Source: Pseudomonas sp. MTM4 (lineage in GTDB: Bacteria; Pseudomonadota; Gammaproteobacteria; Pseudomonadales; Pseudomonadaceae). From it: a stretch of DNA of 64,000 nt. Position numbers and translations under genes: made by a program. The notes beneath the pieces were generated by a model that saw only the letters and a program-made list of their open reading frames with translations, had not been told where the DNA came from and searched no databases. Of the stretch, positions 32,109 to 43,473 are shown piece after piece (position 1 is the stretch's first letter; the number at the start of each line of letters is the position of its first letter). The stretch is from the NCBI RefSeq assembly GCF_019355055.1, contig NZ_CP048411.1, positions 3,747,501 to 3,811,500 on the forward strand. The letters run 5' to 3'.

Positions 32109-33449
32109 TCAATCCAACCCGAGTTTCTTCAGCCGATAACGCATCGAGCGGAACGACAGCCCCAGCCGTTGGGCGGCCGCGGTGCGGTTCCAGCGGGTTT
32201 CTTCCAGCGCCTGCATGATCAGCTTGCGTTCGACATCCTCGAGGTGGTCTTCGAGGTTGTCGATTTGCGCGAGGTTCGCTTCGCCGTTTTCCGACGTGCC
32301 GGGTGCGTCTGCCAGGCGCAGATCGCTGAGCTTGATCTCATCGCCTTCGCAAAGCGTGTAGGCCCGTTCCAGCATATTTTCCAGCTCGCGAACGTTACCG
32401 GGAAACCGATAGCTCTGCAGTTTGGCCACTGCGTCGGGATGTAGTCGCGCCGGCGTGTCGTTGCATTCCCGGGCTAGGCGGCGGAGCATGGCTTCGGCCA
32501 ATTGAGCGATATCTTCGCGGCGCTCCCGCAGCGGGGGTACGCGCAGCTCGATGACGTTGAGCCGATAGTAAAGGTCCTGACGGAAACGGCCGGCCGCCAC
32601 TTCGCTGGCGAGATCCTTATGGGTGGCGCAGAGAATCCGTACGTCCACCACCACCTCTTTCGCGCCGCCGACCGAGCGGACGGCTTTTTCCTGAATCGCG
32701 CGCAGCAGTTTCACTTGCATCGGAAGGGGCAGGTCCGCCACTTCGTCAAGAAACAAGGTCCCGCCATCGGCTGCCTGGAACAGGCCCGGTTTGTCTTCCA
32801 CCGCGCCCGTGAAACTGCCCTTCTTATGGCCGAAAAATTCGCTCTCCATCAGCTCCGATGGAATCGCGCCACAGTTGACCGGAACGAACGGGCGCTCGTG
32901 ACGTGGACCTTGCTCATGGATCAGCCGCGCCACCAACTCCTTGCCACTGCCGGACTCACCGCTGATGTAGACCGGCGCCTGACTGCGTGCCAGTTTGCCG
33001 ATCTGTTTGCGTAACACGTTCATCGGTGGCGAGGCGCCGAGCAGACGGCTATCGACGCTCAGATCATTGGGGTTCGGCGCACGCAGCCGCAGCGCCGTGT
33101 TGACCAGTTCCCGTAGCCGGCCAAGATCGACCGGTTTGGTGAGAAAGTCGAAAGCACCGGCTTTGAGCGCTCCGATGGCCGTATCGAGGCTGCCGTAGGC
33201 GGTAATCATCGCCACAGGAAGTTGTGGATACTGTTGCTGGATGAACTGCACCATCTCCAGTCCGCAGCCATCGGGCAGGCGCATGTCGGTCAGGCACAGG
33301 TCGTAATGCTCGCGCGCCAGGCACTCGCGGGCTTCCTTGAGATTGCGGGCGCTGCGGGTGTCCAGCTTCATGCGCCCGAGGGTGATCTCCAGGAGTTCCC
33401 GGATATCGGGTTCGTCATCGATGATCAGCGCTTTCTGGCGGGCGGTCAT
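32109..33449 (-). CDS. pilR: Type IV pilus sigma54-dependent response regulator PilR
   Basis: NtrC-type activator of pilA transcription with RpoN. It has a receiver with phospho-acceptor D55 (LTDMRLPDG) and K105 (LTKPVD), an AAA+ domain with Walker A GESGSGKE (164-171), the sigma54-contacting loop GSFTGA (211-216) and LDEVADLP, and a C-terminal Fis-type helix-turn-helix (about 400-446, RWNRTAAAQRLGLSFRSMRYRLKKL). It has 446 residues. I chose the ATG at 33449 (MTARQKALIIDDEPD), the family start. It lies 99 bp downstream of pilS. No pilA gene is in this window. Confidence 0.96.
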   Translation of the reverse strand: MTARQKALIIDDEPDIRELLEITLGRMKLDTRSARNLKEARECLAREHYDLCLTDMRLPDGCGLEMVQFIQQQYPQLPVAMITAYGSLDTAIGALKAGAFDFLTKPVDLGRLRELVNTALRLRAPNPNDLSVDSRLLGASPPMNVLRKQIGKLARSQAPVYISGESGSGKELVARLIHEQGPRHERPFVPVNCGAIPSELMESEFFGHKKGSFTGAVEDKPGLFQAADGGTLFLDEVADLPLPMQVKLLRAIQEKAVRSVGGAKEVVVDVRILCATHKDLASEVAAGRFRQDLYYRLNVIELRVPPLRERREDIAQLAEAMLRRLARECNDTPARLHPDAVAKLQSYRFPGNVRELENMLERAYTLCEGDEIKLSDLRLADAPGTSENGEANLAQIDNLEDHLEDVERKLIMQALEETRWNRTAAAQRLGLSFRSMRYRLKKLGLD

Positions 33450-33548
33450 GGTCTCGATCTTTCGGTTGTGGCGCGGAGTCGGCAATGTTAACGCTACAGC
33501 GCGTGCTTTGTACCGCGACCTGGCTGATGTGTGACCCGTGCCGCCTCG

Positions 33549-35141
33549 TCAGGTCAGCTTGCGCGGATGCGCGAAGACGATACGGAAGCAACTGCCGCCC
33601 TCGGCTCGTTCTCGGTAGTCCAGACGAGCCTGGTTGCTTTCGCATAGCTCTCGAGAGATATAGAGGCCCAGCCCCGTGCCCTTGTTCTCTGTCGTAAAAA
33701 AAGGCTCGAAAATATTCTGCAGTTTGTCGGTTGGCACGCCTGGGCCGTCGTCGAGCACTTCGAGCACCGGCAGATCGCTGGACTCGTCGCGGAACAGCTG
33801 TAGCCACACCTGTGCTTGATCGTTCAGCTGGCCGCTGTAGCGAAGGCCGTTCTGCACGAGGTTGGTCAGCACCTGGATCAGCTGGTTCGGGTCCATGCGG
33901 GTCTGCAGGGAGCTGCCGCGGGTTTCCACGTGCACGCGCTGATGTGGCGGCAAGTTCTCACGGAACTCGCTGGCGAATCGATGCGCCCAGTATTTCAGGT
34001 CCAGTAATTGCGGCTCGGCCTGGCGTCGGCGTGACAGCTGCAGCACGTTTTCGATGACCAGATTCATGCGCCGCGAATGGTCCTGAATGATCTGCGTTAG
34101 CCGCAGATCCGCCGCGTCCAGGACTTCCGACTCCTGCAGCAACTGAGCGGCGTGGCTGATTGCGCCGAGCGGGTTGCGGATCTCGTGGGCGATGCTTGCC
34201 GTCAAGCGGCCAAGGGATGCCAGCTTGAGCTGCTGGGCTTTCTGCGCGATCTGAGAAATGTCCTCGAGAAACACCAGGGTGTCCTGTTTCACGCCGTGCT
34301 GCAGGATGGCGAAGCTCGGTTGTAACGTGGCGCCGTTGGGCGTTGCTTTGAAATTGCGCGGGCGCAGGGTCGGGTTGTCGCGCCATTGTTGCAGGCCTTT
34401 GATTAGGTCGGGGCAGCGTGGCGCCAGCCGCTCTCCAGCCAGTGATTGTTGGCCAAGCAGGTCGAGCGCGCCTTGATTGGCGAGCAGCACGCGTTCCGCT
34501 TGGTCGAGCACGAGTATCCCGGTGCGCATACGCTGCAGGATTTGCGCATTCAGCGCTTCGAGGTTGGCGACTTCCTCTGCGCGTTGGCGTGCCAGGGTTT
34601 CGCTGACCTGCAGCCGCCGCGTCAGACCTTGCACCAATAGCGCGGCGGCGAAGCAGAGCGTGCCCAGCGCTGCGGCCTGGACGTACTGGCTGCCCGTGGA
34701 GGGATCGCTGAGGCTGAGGTAGAAAGTCAGGTAGATGAGCCCGGTCGCGGCAACCGCGGCGATGAAAAAACCGATGCGCCCATGCAGCAGTATGTTGGAG
34801 ATGGCGACCGCGACGATCAGCAGGTTGCCGATCCCGCTGGGCGTGCCGCCGGCAAAATAGAACAGCGCCGTGAGGAGTACGACGTCCAGCAGGGCGAGGC
34901 CCAGCACCGGCAGCTCTCGCTTCGGGTTCTGCAGCAGTACGGTGATGAGAATATTAAGAATCAGGTAGACCCAGGCGCCATAGTGAAAGGCCGCCGGGTT
35001 GACCATGCGCATCAGGTCGCTATGCAGATCGCTGCTGATGAGCAGCACCAGCACGAGGCCGATCGCAACGCGATAGAGATGGTAGAGGCGAAGGATTCGC
35101 TGGCCTTGGTGGCCCAAAAACGTCAGGCGCTCAATTCCCAC
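33549..35141 (-). CDS. pilS: Type IV pilus sensor histidine kinase PilS
   Basis: Inner-membrane kinase for PilR. It has six predicted transmembrane helices in residues 22-172, a PAS-like region (about 195-295), HisKA with H319 in SIAHEIRNPLGAISHAAQLL, and a HATPase with NGLRYS, LDDGPGVP and GTGLGLYISREL. With the GTG start at 35141 the protein is 530 residues and the histidine falls at 319, as in P. aeruginosa PilS; a longer frame to 35231 would run deep into the neighbour gene. The start overlaps the end of the PP0621-type gene by 11 bp. Confidence 0.94.
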   Translation of the reverse strand: MGIERLTFLGHQGQRILRLYHLYRVAIGLVLVLLISSDLHSDLMRMVNPAAFHYGAWVYLILNILITVLLQNPKRELPVLGLALLDVVLLTALFYFAGGTPSGIGNLLIVAVAISNILLHGRIGFFIAAVAATGLIYLTFYLSLSDPSTGSQYVQAAALGTLCFAAALLVQGLTRRLQVSETLARQRAEEVANLEALNAQILQRMRTGILVLDQAERVLLANQGALDLLGQQSLAGERLAPRCPDLIKGLQQWRDNPTLRPRNFKATPNGATLQPSFAILQHGVKQDTLVFLEDISQIAQKAQQLKLASLGRLTASIAHEIRNPLGAISHAAQLLQESEVLDAADLRLTQIIQDHSRRMNLVIENVLQLSRRRQAEPQLLDLKYWAHRFASEFRENLPPHQRVHVETRGSSLQTRMDPNQLIQVLTNLVQNGLRYSGQLNDQAQVWLQLFRDESSDLPVLEVLDDGPGVPTDKLQNIFEPFFTTENKGTGLGLYISRELCESNQARLDYRERAEGGSCFRIVFAHPRKLT

Positions 35142-35367
35142 CTGACTGATTGTCCTGTTCCAGGTGTCCCTGGCTGCAGTACCAGCGATCATGATTCGGC
35201 AGCGCTTGCTCGCGTGGCAGATGCACGCCACAGTGAGCGCAGCGAACCATCATTACGGTGGTCTGTTGCGGTTTGCCGGTTGCCTTCGGCTTGCTTATCA
35301 GGCGGCGCCAGAGCCAGAACGCCGCAGCAATCAGAATGATCCAGAACAACAGACGAAACAGGCCCAT
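35131..35367 (-). CDS. PP0621 family zinc-ribbon-like membrane protein
   Basis: A 78-residue protein with an N-terminal transmembrane helix (about 4-22, FRLLFWIILIAAAFWLW) and a C-terminal CxxC-H-x(n)-C-H pattern (MVRCAHCGVHLPREQALPNHDRWYCSQGHL) that should bind one zinc ion. This conserved gene sits directly before pilS in pseudomonads and overlaps it by 11 bp. Its function is unknown; the linkage suggests co-expression with PilSR. Confidence 0.85.
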   Translation of the reverse strand: MGLFRLLFWIILIAAAFWLWRRLISKPKATGKPQQTTVMMVRCAHCGVHLPREQALPNHDRWYCSQGHLEQDNQSGGN

Positions 35368-35454
35368 ATTGCTACTTCCTGGCTAAGGCGTGCGGATCTG
35401 CCGTCTGGCAGGTTCTGTGGTATTGCACGTTGGTCGTCCTGGCGTCGGGCTGCC

Positions 35455-36462
35455 TTAGTCGAACAGGCCGAAGGTCAGGTAACTCCACCAGGAGCGGCCT
35501 TCACCTTCTTGCTCGTTTTCCGCTTCGGCTTCTGCCTCCCGCAGGACGGGGCGCAGTTCGTCAGGCAGATCCTGTGCGGCGTTTTCGTACTGGCGCACGA
35601 CGTCGCGGTTGGATTGCGAGGTGTCCGGAACCTCGTTTTCCGTTTCGATCAGGCCAAGCGTGGCGCGAGACAGCCAGCCGCGGTTGTCGGCTTCTTCTTC
35701 GCGCGGCACGAACTCGCCGTCTTCCAGGCTAGGATGCTGTGGGTAGTTGAGCTTCAGTGTTTCCAGACTGGTGCCGGCTAGGTCGTCGAGTCCCAGGCGC
35801 TGGTAGGCTTCCGTCATGACGGCCAGACCATCGCCTACAGCGGGTGTGCCCTGGAAGTTTTCCACCACGTAGCGGCCGCGGTTGGCCGCAGCGACATAGG
35901 CCTGGCGACGCAGGTAGTAATCGGCGACATGGATTTCGTTTGCCGCCAGCAGATTACGCAAATAGATCATGCGTGCCTTTGCGTCCGGGGCGTAGCGGCT
36001 ATTCGGGAAGCGGGTGGTCAGTTGGGCGAATTCGTTGAAGGAATCGCGCGCGGCACCCGGATCACGCTTGGTCATGTCCAGTGGCAGAAAGCGCGCGAGC
36101 AGCCCGCGATCTTGGTCAAAGGAGGCTAGGCCCTTCAGGTAGTAGGCGTAATCGACGCTCGGATGCTGTGGGTGCAGACGAATGAATCGTTCGGCCGAGG
36201 AGCGCGCGGCTTCGGGCTCGGTATTGCGATAGTAGGCGTAGATCAGTTCCAGCTGCGCCTGCTCGGCGAAGCGGCCGAAAGGATAGCGAGACTCAAGGGT
36301 CTTCAGTTTGTTGATGGCGCTGGTATAGCTCTTGTTGTCCAGGTCGGCCTGTGCCTGCCGGTACAGTTCCGCTTCGCCGAGGTTTTCGCTGATGGTTTCG
36401 TTCGATGAGCAGGCAGCGGTTAGGGCGAAAATGGCGATCAGCAGCAGGTGTTTCACTTGCAT
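35455..36462 (-). CDS. bamD: Outer membrane assembly lipoprotein BamD
   Basis: Essential TPR lipoprotein of the BAM complex that inserts outer-membrane beta-barrels. A signal peptide with lipobox LTAAC places the lipidated cysteine at C18. TPR repeats fill about residues 30-245 ([45 protein letters not shown] in outline), and an acidic low-complexity tail follows. It has 335 residues, longer than E. coli BamD (245) but usual for pseudomonads (ComL). I chose the ATG at 36462, where the signal peptide begins. It is divergent from rluD. Confidence 0.95.
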   Translation of the reverse strand: MQVKHLLLIAIFALTAACSSNETISENLGEAELYRQAQADLDNKSYTSAINKLKTLESRYPFGRFAEQAQLELIYAYYRNTEPEAARSSAERFIRLHPQHPSVDYAYYLKGLASFDQDRGLLARFLPLDMTKRDPGAARDSFNEFAQLTTRFPNSRYAPDAKARMIYLRNLLAANEIHVADYYLRRQAYVAAANRGRYVVENFQGTPAVGDGLAVMTEAYQRLGLDDLAGTSLETLKLNYPQHPSLEDGEFVPREEEADNRGWLSRATLGLIETENEVPDTSQSNRDVVRQYENAAQDLPDELRPVLREAEAEAENEQEGEGRSWWSYLTFGLFD

Positions 36463-36737
36463 GGCGGCTTGCGTCCCTGTGACGGCTGGCTGTCTCGCGC
36501 TGAGCCGTCCTGTTATGATGAGCGCCCCGGTTGGCCGGGACAAAGACGCCGTATTTAAACACAAGCGTGTTGCCGAAACCAAAGGCTCCGCCTGCGTCGC
36601 TATCCACAGGTCGGTTCTTCTTGTACGTCAGCCAGTTTGTCATTGGCCTTTGGCGGCACTCGGTCGAAATCGCTCGTCACCCTGGCCTAACTGCCGCACC
36701 CTTTGCCTTTCCCCTCATTTATGAAGCGCCCTTAATT

Positions 36738-37712
36738 ATGTCCACGATCTCGACTCAGGCCATCCATCTTCGCGCCGAGGTGCCGTTCGACCTCGGCGGG
36801 CAGCGCCTCGATCAGGTCGCGGCTCAGCTTTTTTCGGAACATTCCCGTTCGCGCCTCGCTGCTTGGATTAAGGACGGGCGGCTGACGGTAGACGGCGCCG
36901 CGTTGCGTCCCCGCGATACTGTGCATGCGGGCGCGGTTCTGGAGCTTTCCGCCGAGCAACAGGCGCAGGGCGAGTGGGTGGCGCAGGATATTCCGCTGGA
37001 TATCGTCTTCGAGGATGAGCACATCCTGGTGCTGAACAAGCCGTCTGGTCTGGTGGTGCATCCCGCGGCAGGGCATGCCGATGGCACGCTACTCAACGCA
37101 CTGCTGCACCATGTGCCGGATCTGATCAATGTGCCGCGCGCCGGCATCGTGCATCGTCTGGATAAGGACACGACGGGGCTGATGGTCGTGGCCAAGACGC
37201 TGCAAGCGCAGACGCGTCTGGTCGAGCAGCTGCAGGCGCGCAGCGTCAGCCGCATCTACGAAGCCATCGTCATTGGTGTGATCATCACCGGCGGTACTGT
37301 CGACGCGCCCATCGGCCGGCACGGCCAGCAGCGCCAACGCATGGCGGTGGTTGAAGGCGGCAAGCCCGCCGTCAGTCACTATCGAGTGCTGGAGCGCTTC
37401 CGTTCGCACACCCATGTCCGGGTCAAGCTGGAAACCGGGCGCACCCACCAGATTCGCGTGCATATGACCCATATTGGCTATCCGCTGGTGGGTGACCCAC
37501 TGTATAGCGGGCGCTTCCGTATTCCGCCGGCAGCGAACCCGACCATGGTGCAGACGCTGCGCGACTTCCCACGACAGGCGCTGCATGCGCGGTTTCTCGA
37601 GCTTGACCATCCGGTCAGTGGTGAGCGGCTGAAATGGGAATCGCCGTTGCCGGATGATTTCGTCTGGTTGCTGGCGCTGCTGCAGCAGGATCGCGAGGCG
37701 TTCGTCGGGTGA
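36738..37712 (+). CDS. rluD: 23S rRNA pseudouridine(1911/1915/1917) synthase RluD
   Basis: Makes three pseudouridines in helix 69 of 23S rRNA, needed for normal ribosome assembly. It has an N-terminal S4 domain (about 18-80) and a RluA-type catalytic domain with D142 in HRLDKDTTGLMVVAK and the closing GRTHQIRVHMTHIGYPLVGDPLY. It has 324 residues with the ATG at 36738 (MSTISTQAIHLRAEVPFD). A -10-like TATGAT with a GC-rich discriminator lies at 36514-36519. Its stop overlaps the pgeF start by 4 bp. Confidence 0.95.
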   Translation: MSTISTQAIHLRAEVPFDLGGQRLDQVAAQLFSEHSRSRLAAWIKDGRLTVDGAALRPRDTVHAGAVLELSAEQQAQGEWVAQDIPLDIVFEDEHILVLNKPSGLVVHPAAGHADGTLLNALLHHVPDLINVPRAGIVHRLDKDTTGLMVVAKTLQAQTRLVEQLQARSVSRIYEAIVIGVIITGGTVDAPIGRHGQQRQRMAVVEGGKPAVSHYRVLERFRSHTHVRVKLETGRTHQIRVHMTHIGYPLVGDPLYSGRFRIPPAANPTMVQTLRDFPRQALHARFLELDHPVSGERLKWESPLPDDFVWLLALLQQDREAFVG

Positions 37713-38446
37713 GCGCCTGGCCTGGCGACTGGATCGTCCCCGACTGGCCGGCCCCGCAGCACGTGCGGGCCTGTGTCACCACCCGCAACGGCGGGACGAG
37801 TCAGGCGCCTTTCGACAGCTTCAACCTGGGTGATCACGTCGACGATGATCCGGTCGCTGTGGCTGCAAATCGGCAGCGCTTGCAGCAGCTGCTCGGTTGC
37901 CAGCCGGCCTGGATGAGTCAGGTGCATTCGAGCTCTATCGTCGAAGCTGATCCGAATGCATGTCCCGCCGCCGATGCCAGCTGGACGGGCGCGCAGGGTA
38001 TCGCCAGCGCCGTACTGACCGCCGACTGCCTTCCGGTGTTGTTCTGCAACCTCGGCGGGACCCGGGTAGCGGCCGCGCATGCCGGCTGGCGCGGGTTGGC
38101 CGGCGGCGTGCTGGAGGCGACGGTGGCAGCGATGGGCGGGTCAGATGCGCAGTTGATAGCCTGGCTCGGTCCGGCGATCGGACCCGCTGCATTCGAGGTC
38201 GGCTCCGAGGTGCGTGAGGCGTTCGTGTCACAGCATGCAATAGCAGCCGAAGCGTTCGTACCCAGCCGCAACGCAGGTCGCTACATGGCTGATATCTATC
38301 AGCTCGCCCGCATCCGGCTTGCTGCCTGCGGTGTCACCAGGGTCTTCGGCGGGGGCTTGTGTACCGTGACTGACCCTCGCTTCTATTCCTATCGTCGGGC
38401 CGCTCGTACCGGACGCTTCGCCAGCTTGGTCTGGATAGACGGATAA
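37709..38446 (+). CDS. pgeF: Peptidoglycan editing factor PgeF (YfiH)
   Basis: Laccase-domain protein. E. coli YfiH is reported to remove mis-incorporated serine from the muropeptide precursor. The 245-residue protein shows the family's metal-binding signatures: QVHSS near residue 70, ADCLPVLF, HAGWRGLAGGV, and GGLCTVTDPRFYSYRR at the end. The GTG start at 37709 overlaps the rluD stop (GTGA), the conserved rluD-pgeF-clpB order. Confidence 0.92.
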   Translation: MSAWPGDWIVPDWPAPQHVRACVTTRNGGTSQAPFDSFNLGDHVDDDPVAVAANRQRLQQLLGCQPAWMSQVHSSSIVEADPNACPAADASWTGAQGIASAVLTADCLPVLFCNLGGTRVAAAHAGWRGLAGGVLEATVAAMGGSDAQLIAWLGPAIGPAAFEVGSEVREAFVSQHAIAAEAFVPSRNAGRYMADIYQLARIRLAACGVTRVFGGGLCTVTDPRFYSYRRAARTGRFASLVWIDG

Positions 38447-38452
38447 AGAGCG

Positions 38453-38510
38453 GCAAGCTGGAGCTGCAAGGGCGCGTCTGGCAACCCCAAACCGGCAAGT
38501 TGCAGCCCCA
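38453..38510. repeat. Degenerate heptad-type repeat, pgeF-clpB gap
   Basis: GGCAAGCTGGAGCTGCAAG at 38452-38470 and GGCAAGTTGCAGCCC at about 38491-38506 are short degenerate pieces of the heptad family, facing each other across about 20 bp. Confidence 0.4.
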
Positions 38511-38537
38511 CCCATGACATGCATCAGCCCCATCCGG

Positions 38538-38565
38538 CTTGAATCTCTCACAATCAGCCTCATCT
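38538..38565 (+). promoter_or_regulatory. Sigma32 heat-shock promoter of clpB
   Basis: CTTGAA (38538-38543), a 14-bp spacer and CCTCATCT (38558-38565) match the sigma32 (RpoH) consensus CTTGAA-N13-15-CCCCATnT with one mismatch in the -10 box. It lies 73 bp upstream of the clpB start codon. Confidence 0.85.
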
Positions 38566-38638
38566 AAGTTTCCATCTCGCAGGCTTTCGTTCGAGGTGCG
38601 ATTGAGTGCGCCGGCCTGCCTTACTGAAAGGTGACTAC

Positions 38639-41209
<2,571 letters not shown>

Positions 41210-41328
41210 GGTCGGCGGCAGGGCCACCCAGCCAAGGTGGCTCTGTCGAGGTTGTGGCAAGGCTCCCGTGTCGTTCGTCGCGAGTCGGCTGAGCTCGCAA
41301 CGCGTTGTAGTAAATCGCATTTTTTCTG

Positions 41329-41356
41329 TTGACAGGCGCGTCGAGAACCGTAAAAT
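41329..41356 (+). promoter_or_regulatory. Promoter of the tRNA-Asn-Pro-Lys operon
   Basis: A perfect TTGACA, a 16-bp spacer and TAAAAT, followed by the GC-rich discriminator GGCGCGCC, lie 67 bp before tRNA-Asn. The strength and discriminator are those expected of a stable-RNA promoter. Confidence 0.88.
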
Positions 41357-41422
41357 GGCGCGCCTCTGAAGGGGGTTTGCAAAGCATCACAGCGAACCAT
41401 CCGAAGAGCTGGAAGTGATAGT

Positions 41423-41498
41423 TCCGCGATAGCTCAGTCGGTAGAGCAAATGACTGTTAATCATTGGGTCCCTGGTTCGAGTCCAGGTCGCGGAGCCA
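41423..41498 (+). tRNA. tRNA-Asn (GTT)
   Basis: A 76-nt cloverleaf, acceptor stem TCCGCGA / TCGCGGA, anticodon GTT in ACTGTTAAT, T-arm GGTTCGAGTCC, encoded CCA. First gene of a three-tRNA operon. Confidence 0.97.
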
Positions 41499-41507
41499 AT
41501 TTCCAAT

Positions 41508-41584
41508 CGGGGTATAGCGCAGTCCGGTAGCGCGCCTGCTTTGGGAGCAGGATGTCGGGAGTTCGAATCCCCCTACCCCGACCA
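41508..41584 (+). tRNA. tRNA-Pro (TGG)
   Basis: A 77-nt gene, acceptor stem CGGGGTA / TACCCCG, anticodon TGG in CTTTGGGAG, T-arm GTTCGAATC, encoded CCA. It starts 9 bp after tRNA-Asn. Confidence 0.97.
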
Positions 41585-41589
41585 TTTTT

Positions 41590-41665
41590 GGGTCGTTAGC
41601 TCAGTTGGTAGAGCAGTTGGCTTTTAACCAATTGGTCGTAGGTTCGAATCCTACACGACCCACCA
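41590..41665 (+). tRNA. tRNA-Lys (TTT)
   Basis: A 76-nt gene, acceptor stem GGGTCGT / ACGACCC, anticodon TTT in GCTTTTAAC, T-arm GGTTCGAATCC, encoded CCA. It starts 5 bp after tRNA-Pro. Confidence 0.97.
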
Positions 41666-41688
41666 AAAAGCGCTAAAGGCGCACGAGA

Positions 41689-41721
41689 GCCGGAAGATCC
41701 GAGAGGGTCTTCCGGCTTTTT
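41689..41721 (+). terminator. Terminator of the tRNA operon
   Basis: GCCGGAAGATCC pairs with GGGTCTTCCGGC over 12 bp (one T-G wobble) with loop GAGA, then TTTTT. It lies 23 bp after tRNA-Lys. Confidence 0.92.
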
Positions 41722-41747
41722 CTTGTGTGCGTTTTTCGAAGGTCGTT

Positions 41748-41772
41748 TGTAGGAGCGAGCTCGCTCACGAAC
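41748..41772. repeat. REP-like sequence (GTAGGAGCGAGCTCGCTC type)
   Basis: TGTAGGAGCGAGCTCGCTCACGAA in outline resembles the pseudomonad REP unit that reads GTAGGAGCGAGC followed by its palindromic arm. It is a single copy inside the 287-bp gap between tRNA-Lys and ndh. The remainder of that gap (41773-41952) shows nothing I can identify. Confidence 0.6.
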
Positions 41773-41952
41773 GGGGACTCAAATCGCAGCCGTAAATTGT
41801 GGCCTTGCGCATATATTGGCGAAGCACTGCGGGCAATCGCTAACCCGCGCACGCTTGTCTTCTTTTGGGCGAGGCCTGCTGCATCGGCATTCGCGAAGTG
41901 ACGCCATGAGCCATGCTCGCGCGGAGCGGGAATAGACCCATGGGCATAAAGC

Positions 41953-43248
41953 TCAGTGCAGTTTCAGGCGCGGCACGGTACTGGTGCTGAGTTTGTCGCC
42001 AATCATCATCAGCGTGGTACGAGCTACTCCATACAGCGCGATCTGATGCATTCGGTATAGCGAGACATAGAACATCCGCGCCAACCAGCCCTCAAGCATG
42101 ACGTTGCCTGTGAGATTGCCCATCAGATTGCCGACCGCAGAGAAGCTCGAGAGCGAAATCAGAGAGCCGTAATCACGGTAGCGATAGCTAGGCAGGTTTT
42201 GGCCTTCGAGGCGTCGAGCGATCGATTTAGCCAACAGTGAAGCCTGCTGATGCGCGGCCTGTGCGCGCGGCGGTACGTTGCGGTCGCTGTCCGGTTGAGG
42301 GCAGGCGGCGCAGTCGCCAAAGGCGAATATGTTCTCGTCCCGCGTGGTTTGCAGAGTTGGCAGAACTTGCAGCTGATTGATCCGGTTGGTTTCCAGGCCG
42401 TCGATTTCGTGCAGGAAGCTCGGCGCCCGGATACCGGCTGCCCAGACTTTCAGGGTCGCCGCTACGAAGCCGCCATTGCTGGTATGCAGACCTTCCTCGG
42501 TTACCTCGCTCACGGCGGCGTTGGTCAGCACGGTCACGCCCAGGTTCTGTAGTGTCTGGTGCACAGGTTGGCTGATGCGCTCTGGCAAAGCCGGCAGAAC
42601 CCTCGGACCAGCCTCTATAAGCGTGATATGGACGTTTTCCGGTTTGATGCCGTCCAGGCCGTAAGCAGCGAGCTCGCGTGCGGCATGGTGGAGCTCGGCG
42701 GCAAGCTCGACGCCCGTCGCGCCGGCGCCGACGATCGCCATGTTGATGGTGCCGTGGCGGCCTTCGCTGGCGTGAGCGTGCATGTAGTGGCTGAGCAAGC
42801 GGCGGTGAAAGCGCTCAGCCTGCTCACGGGTGTCGAGGAAGATGCAGTGTTCGGCTGCGCCTTTGGTGCCGAAGTCATTGGTGGTGCTGCCGACCGCGAC
42901 CACCAGGGTGTCGTAGCTGAGCGTGCGAGCCGGTACCAGCACGGCGCCGTGTTCGTCGAGCGAGGCGGCAAGGTGTACGCATTTGCGCTCCCGCTCAAGT
43001 CCGCTCATACGGCCGAGCTGGAACTCAAAATGGTTCCATTTGGCCTGTGCGACGTAATTGAGCTCATCGGCGGACGAGTTCAGCGAGCCGGCAGCGACCT
43101 CATGCAGCAGTGGCTTCCAGATATGCGTCAGATTGGCGTCGATCAGGGTGATGCGCGCCTTGCGGCGCTTGCCCAGCGTTCTACCCAGGCGGGTGGCAAG
43201 CTCCAGGCCGCCGGCGCCGCCGCCGACGATTACGATACGGTGTGTCAT
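41953..43248 (-). CDS. ndh: Type II NADH dehydrogenase (Ndh)
   Basis: Single-subunit, non-proton-pumping NADH:quinone oxidoreductase of the inner membrane surface. The N-terminal FAD Rossmann motif IVGGGAGGLELA spans residues 6-17; the NAD motif AIVGAGATGVELAAEL lies near 170, and FAFGDCAACPQ near 310 contacts FAD. The C-terminal amphipathic region near LARMFYVSLYRMHQIAL should anchor it to the membrane. It has 431 residues, normal. A DUF3094 gene lies 51 bp upstream on the same strand, so they may be co-transcribed. Confidence 0.94.
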   Translation of the reverse strand: MTHRIVIVGGGAGGLELATRLGRTLGKRRKARITLIDANLTHIWKPLLHEVAAGSLNSSADELNYVAQAKWNHFEFQLGRMSGLERERKCVHLAASLDEHGAVLVPARTLSYDTLVVAVGSTTNDFGTKGAAEHCIFLDTREQAERFHRRLLSHYMHAHASEGRHGTINMAIVGAGATGVELAAELHHAARELAAYGLDGIKPENVHITLIEAGPRVLPALPERISQPVHQTLQNLGVTVLTNAAVSEVTEEGLHTSNGGFVAATLKVWAAGIRAPSFLHEIDGLETNRINQLQVLPTLQTTRDENIFAFGDCAACPQPDSDRNVPPRAQAAHQQASLLAKSIARRLEGQNLPSYRYRDYGSLISLSSFSAVGNLMGNLTGNVMLEGWLARMFYVSLYRMHQIALYGVARTTLMMIGDKLSTSTVPRLKLH

Positions 43249-43299
43249 GGGATGGACTCATAAGGCTTTGCGGAATTCGGTTGCTCATCTGGGCGATAC

Positions 43300-43473
43300 T
43301 CATAACACCAGGCGGCTGAGGAGGCGGCTCAATAAGCCCAGGCCGATGATCGTCACGAGTATCAGCGCAAGGAGCAGCCAGGGCCGAAAGGGGCGGCGCT
43401 CGACTTGGTGCTGTGGCGCGCTGAGGTATTGGTCAACGCGTTTTTGGTCGTCGGGGTTCAGGCGGCTGGGCAT
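43300..43473 (-). CDS. DUF3094 family small membrane protein
   Basis: A 57-residue protein read from the ATG at 43473: a charged N-terminus (MPSRLNPDDQKRVDQYLS), then one transmembrane helix at about residues 31-52 (WLLLALILVTIIGLGLLSRLL). It matches the short DUF3094 proteins found beside ndh in pseudomonads. The function is unknown; its placement 51 bp before ndh suggests a link with the dehydrogenase. Confidence 0.8.
   Translation of the reverse strand: MPSRLNPDDQKRVDQYLSAPQHQVERRPFRPWLLLALILVTIIGLGLLSRLLSRLVL

Noticed and set aside
31927..32444. Open frames encoding repeated LQLAACS-type heptapeptides
   Set aside because: They are a by-product of the 7-bp array, which reads the same heptapeptide in all three frames, and the longer one runs antisense into pilR.
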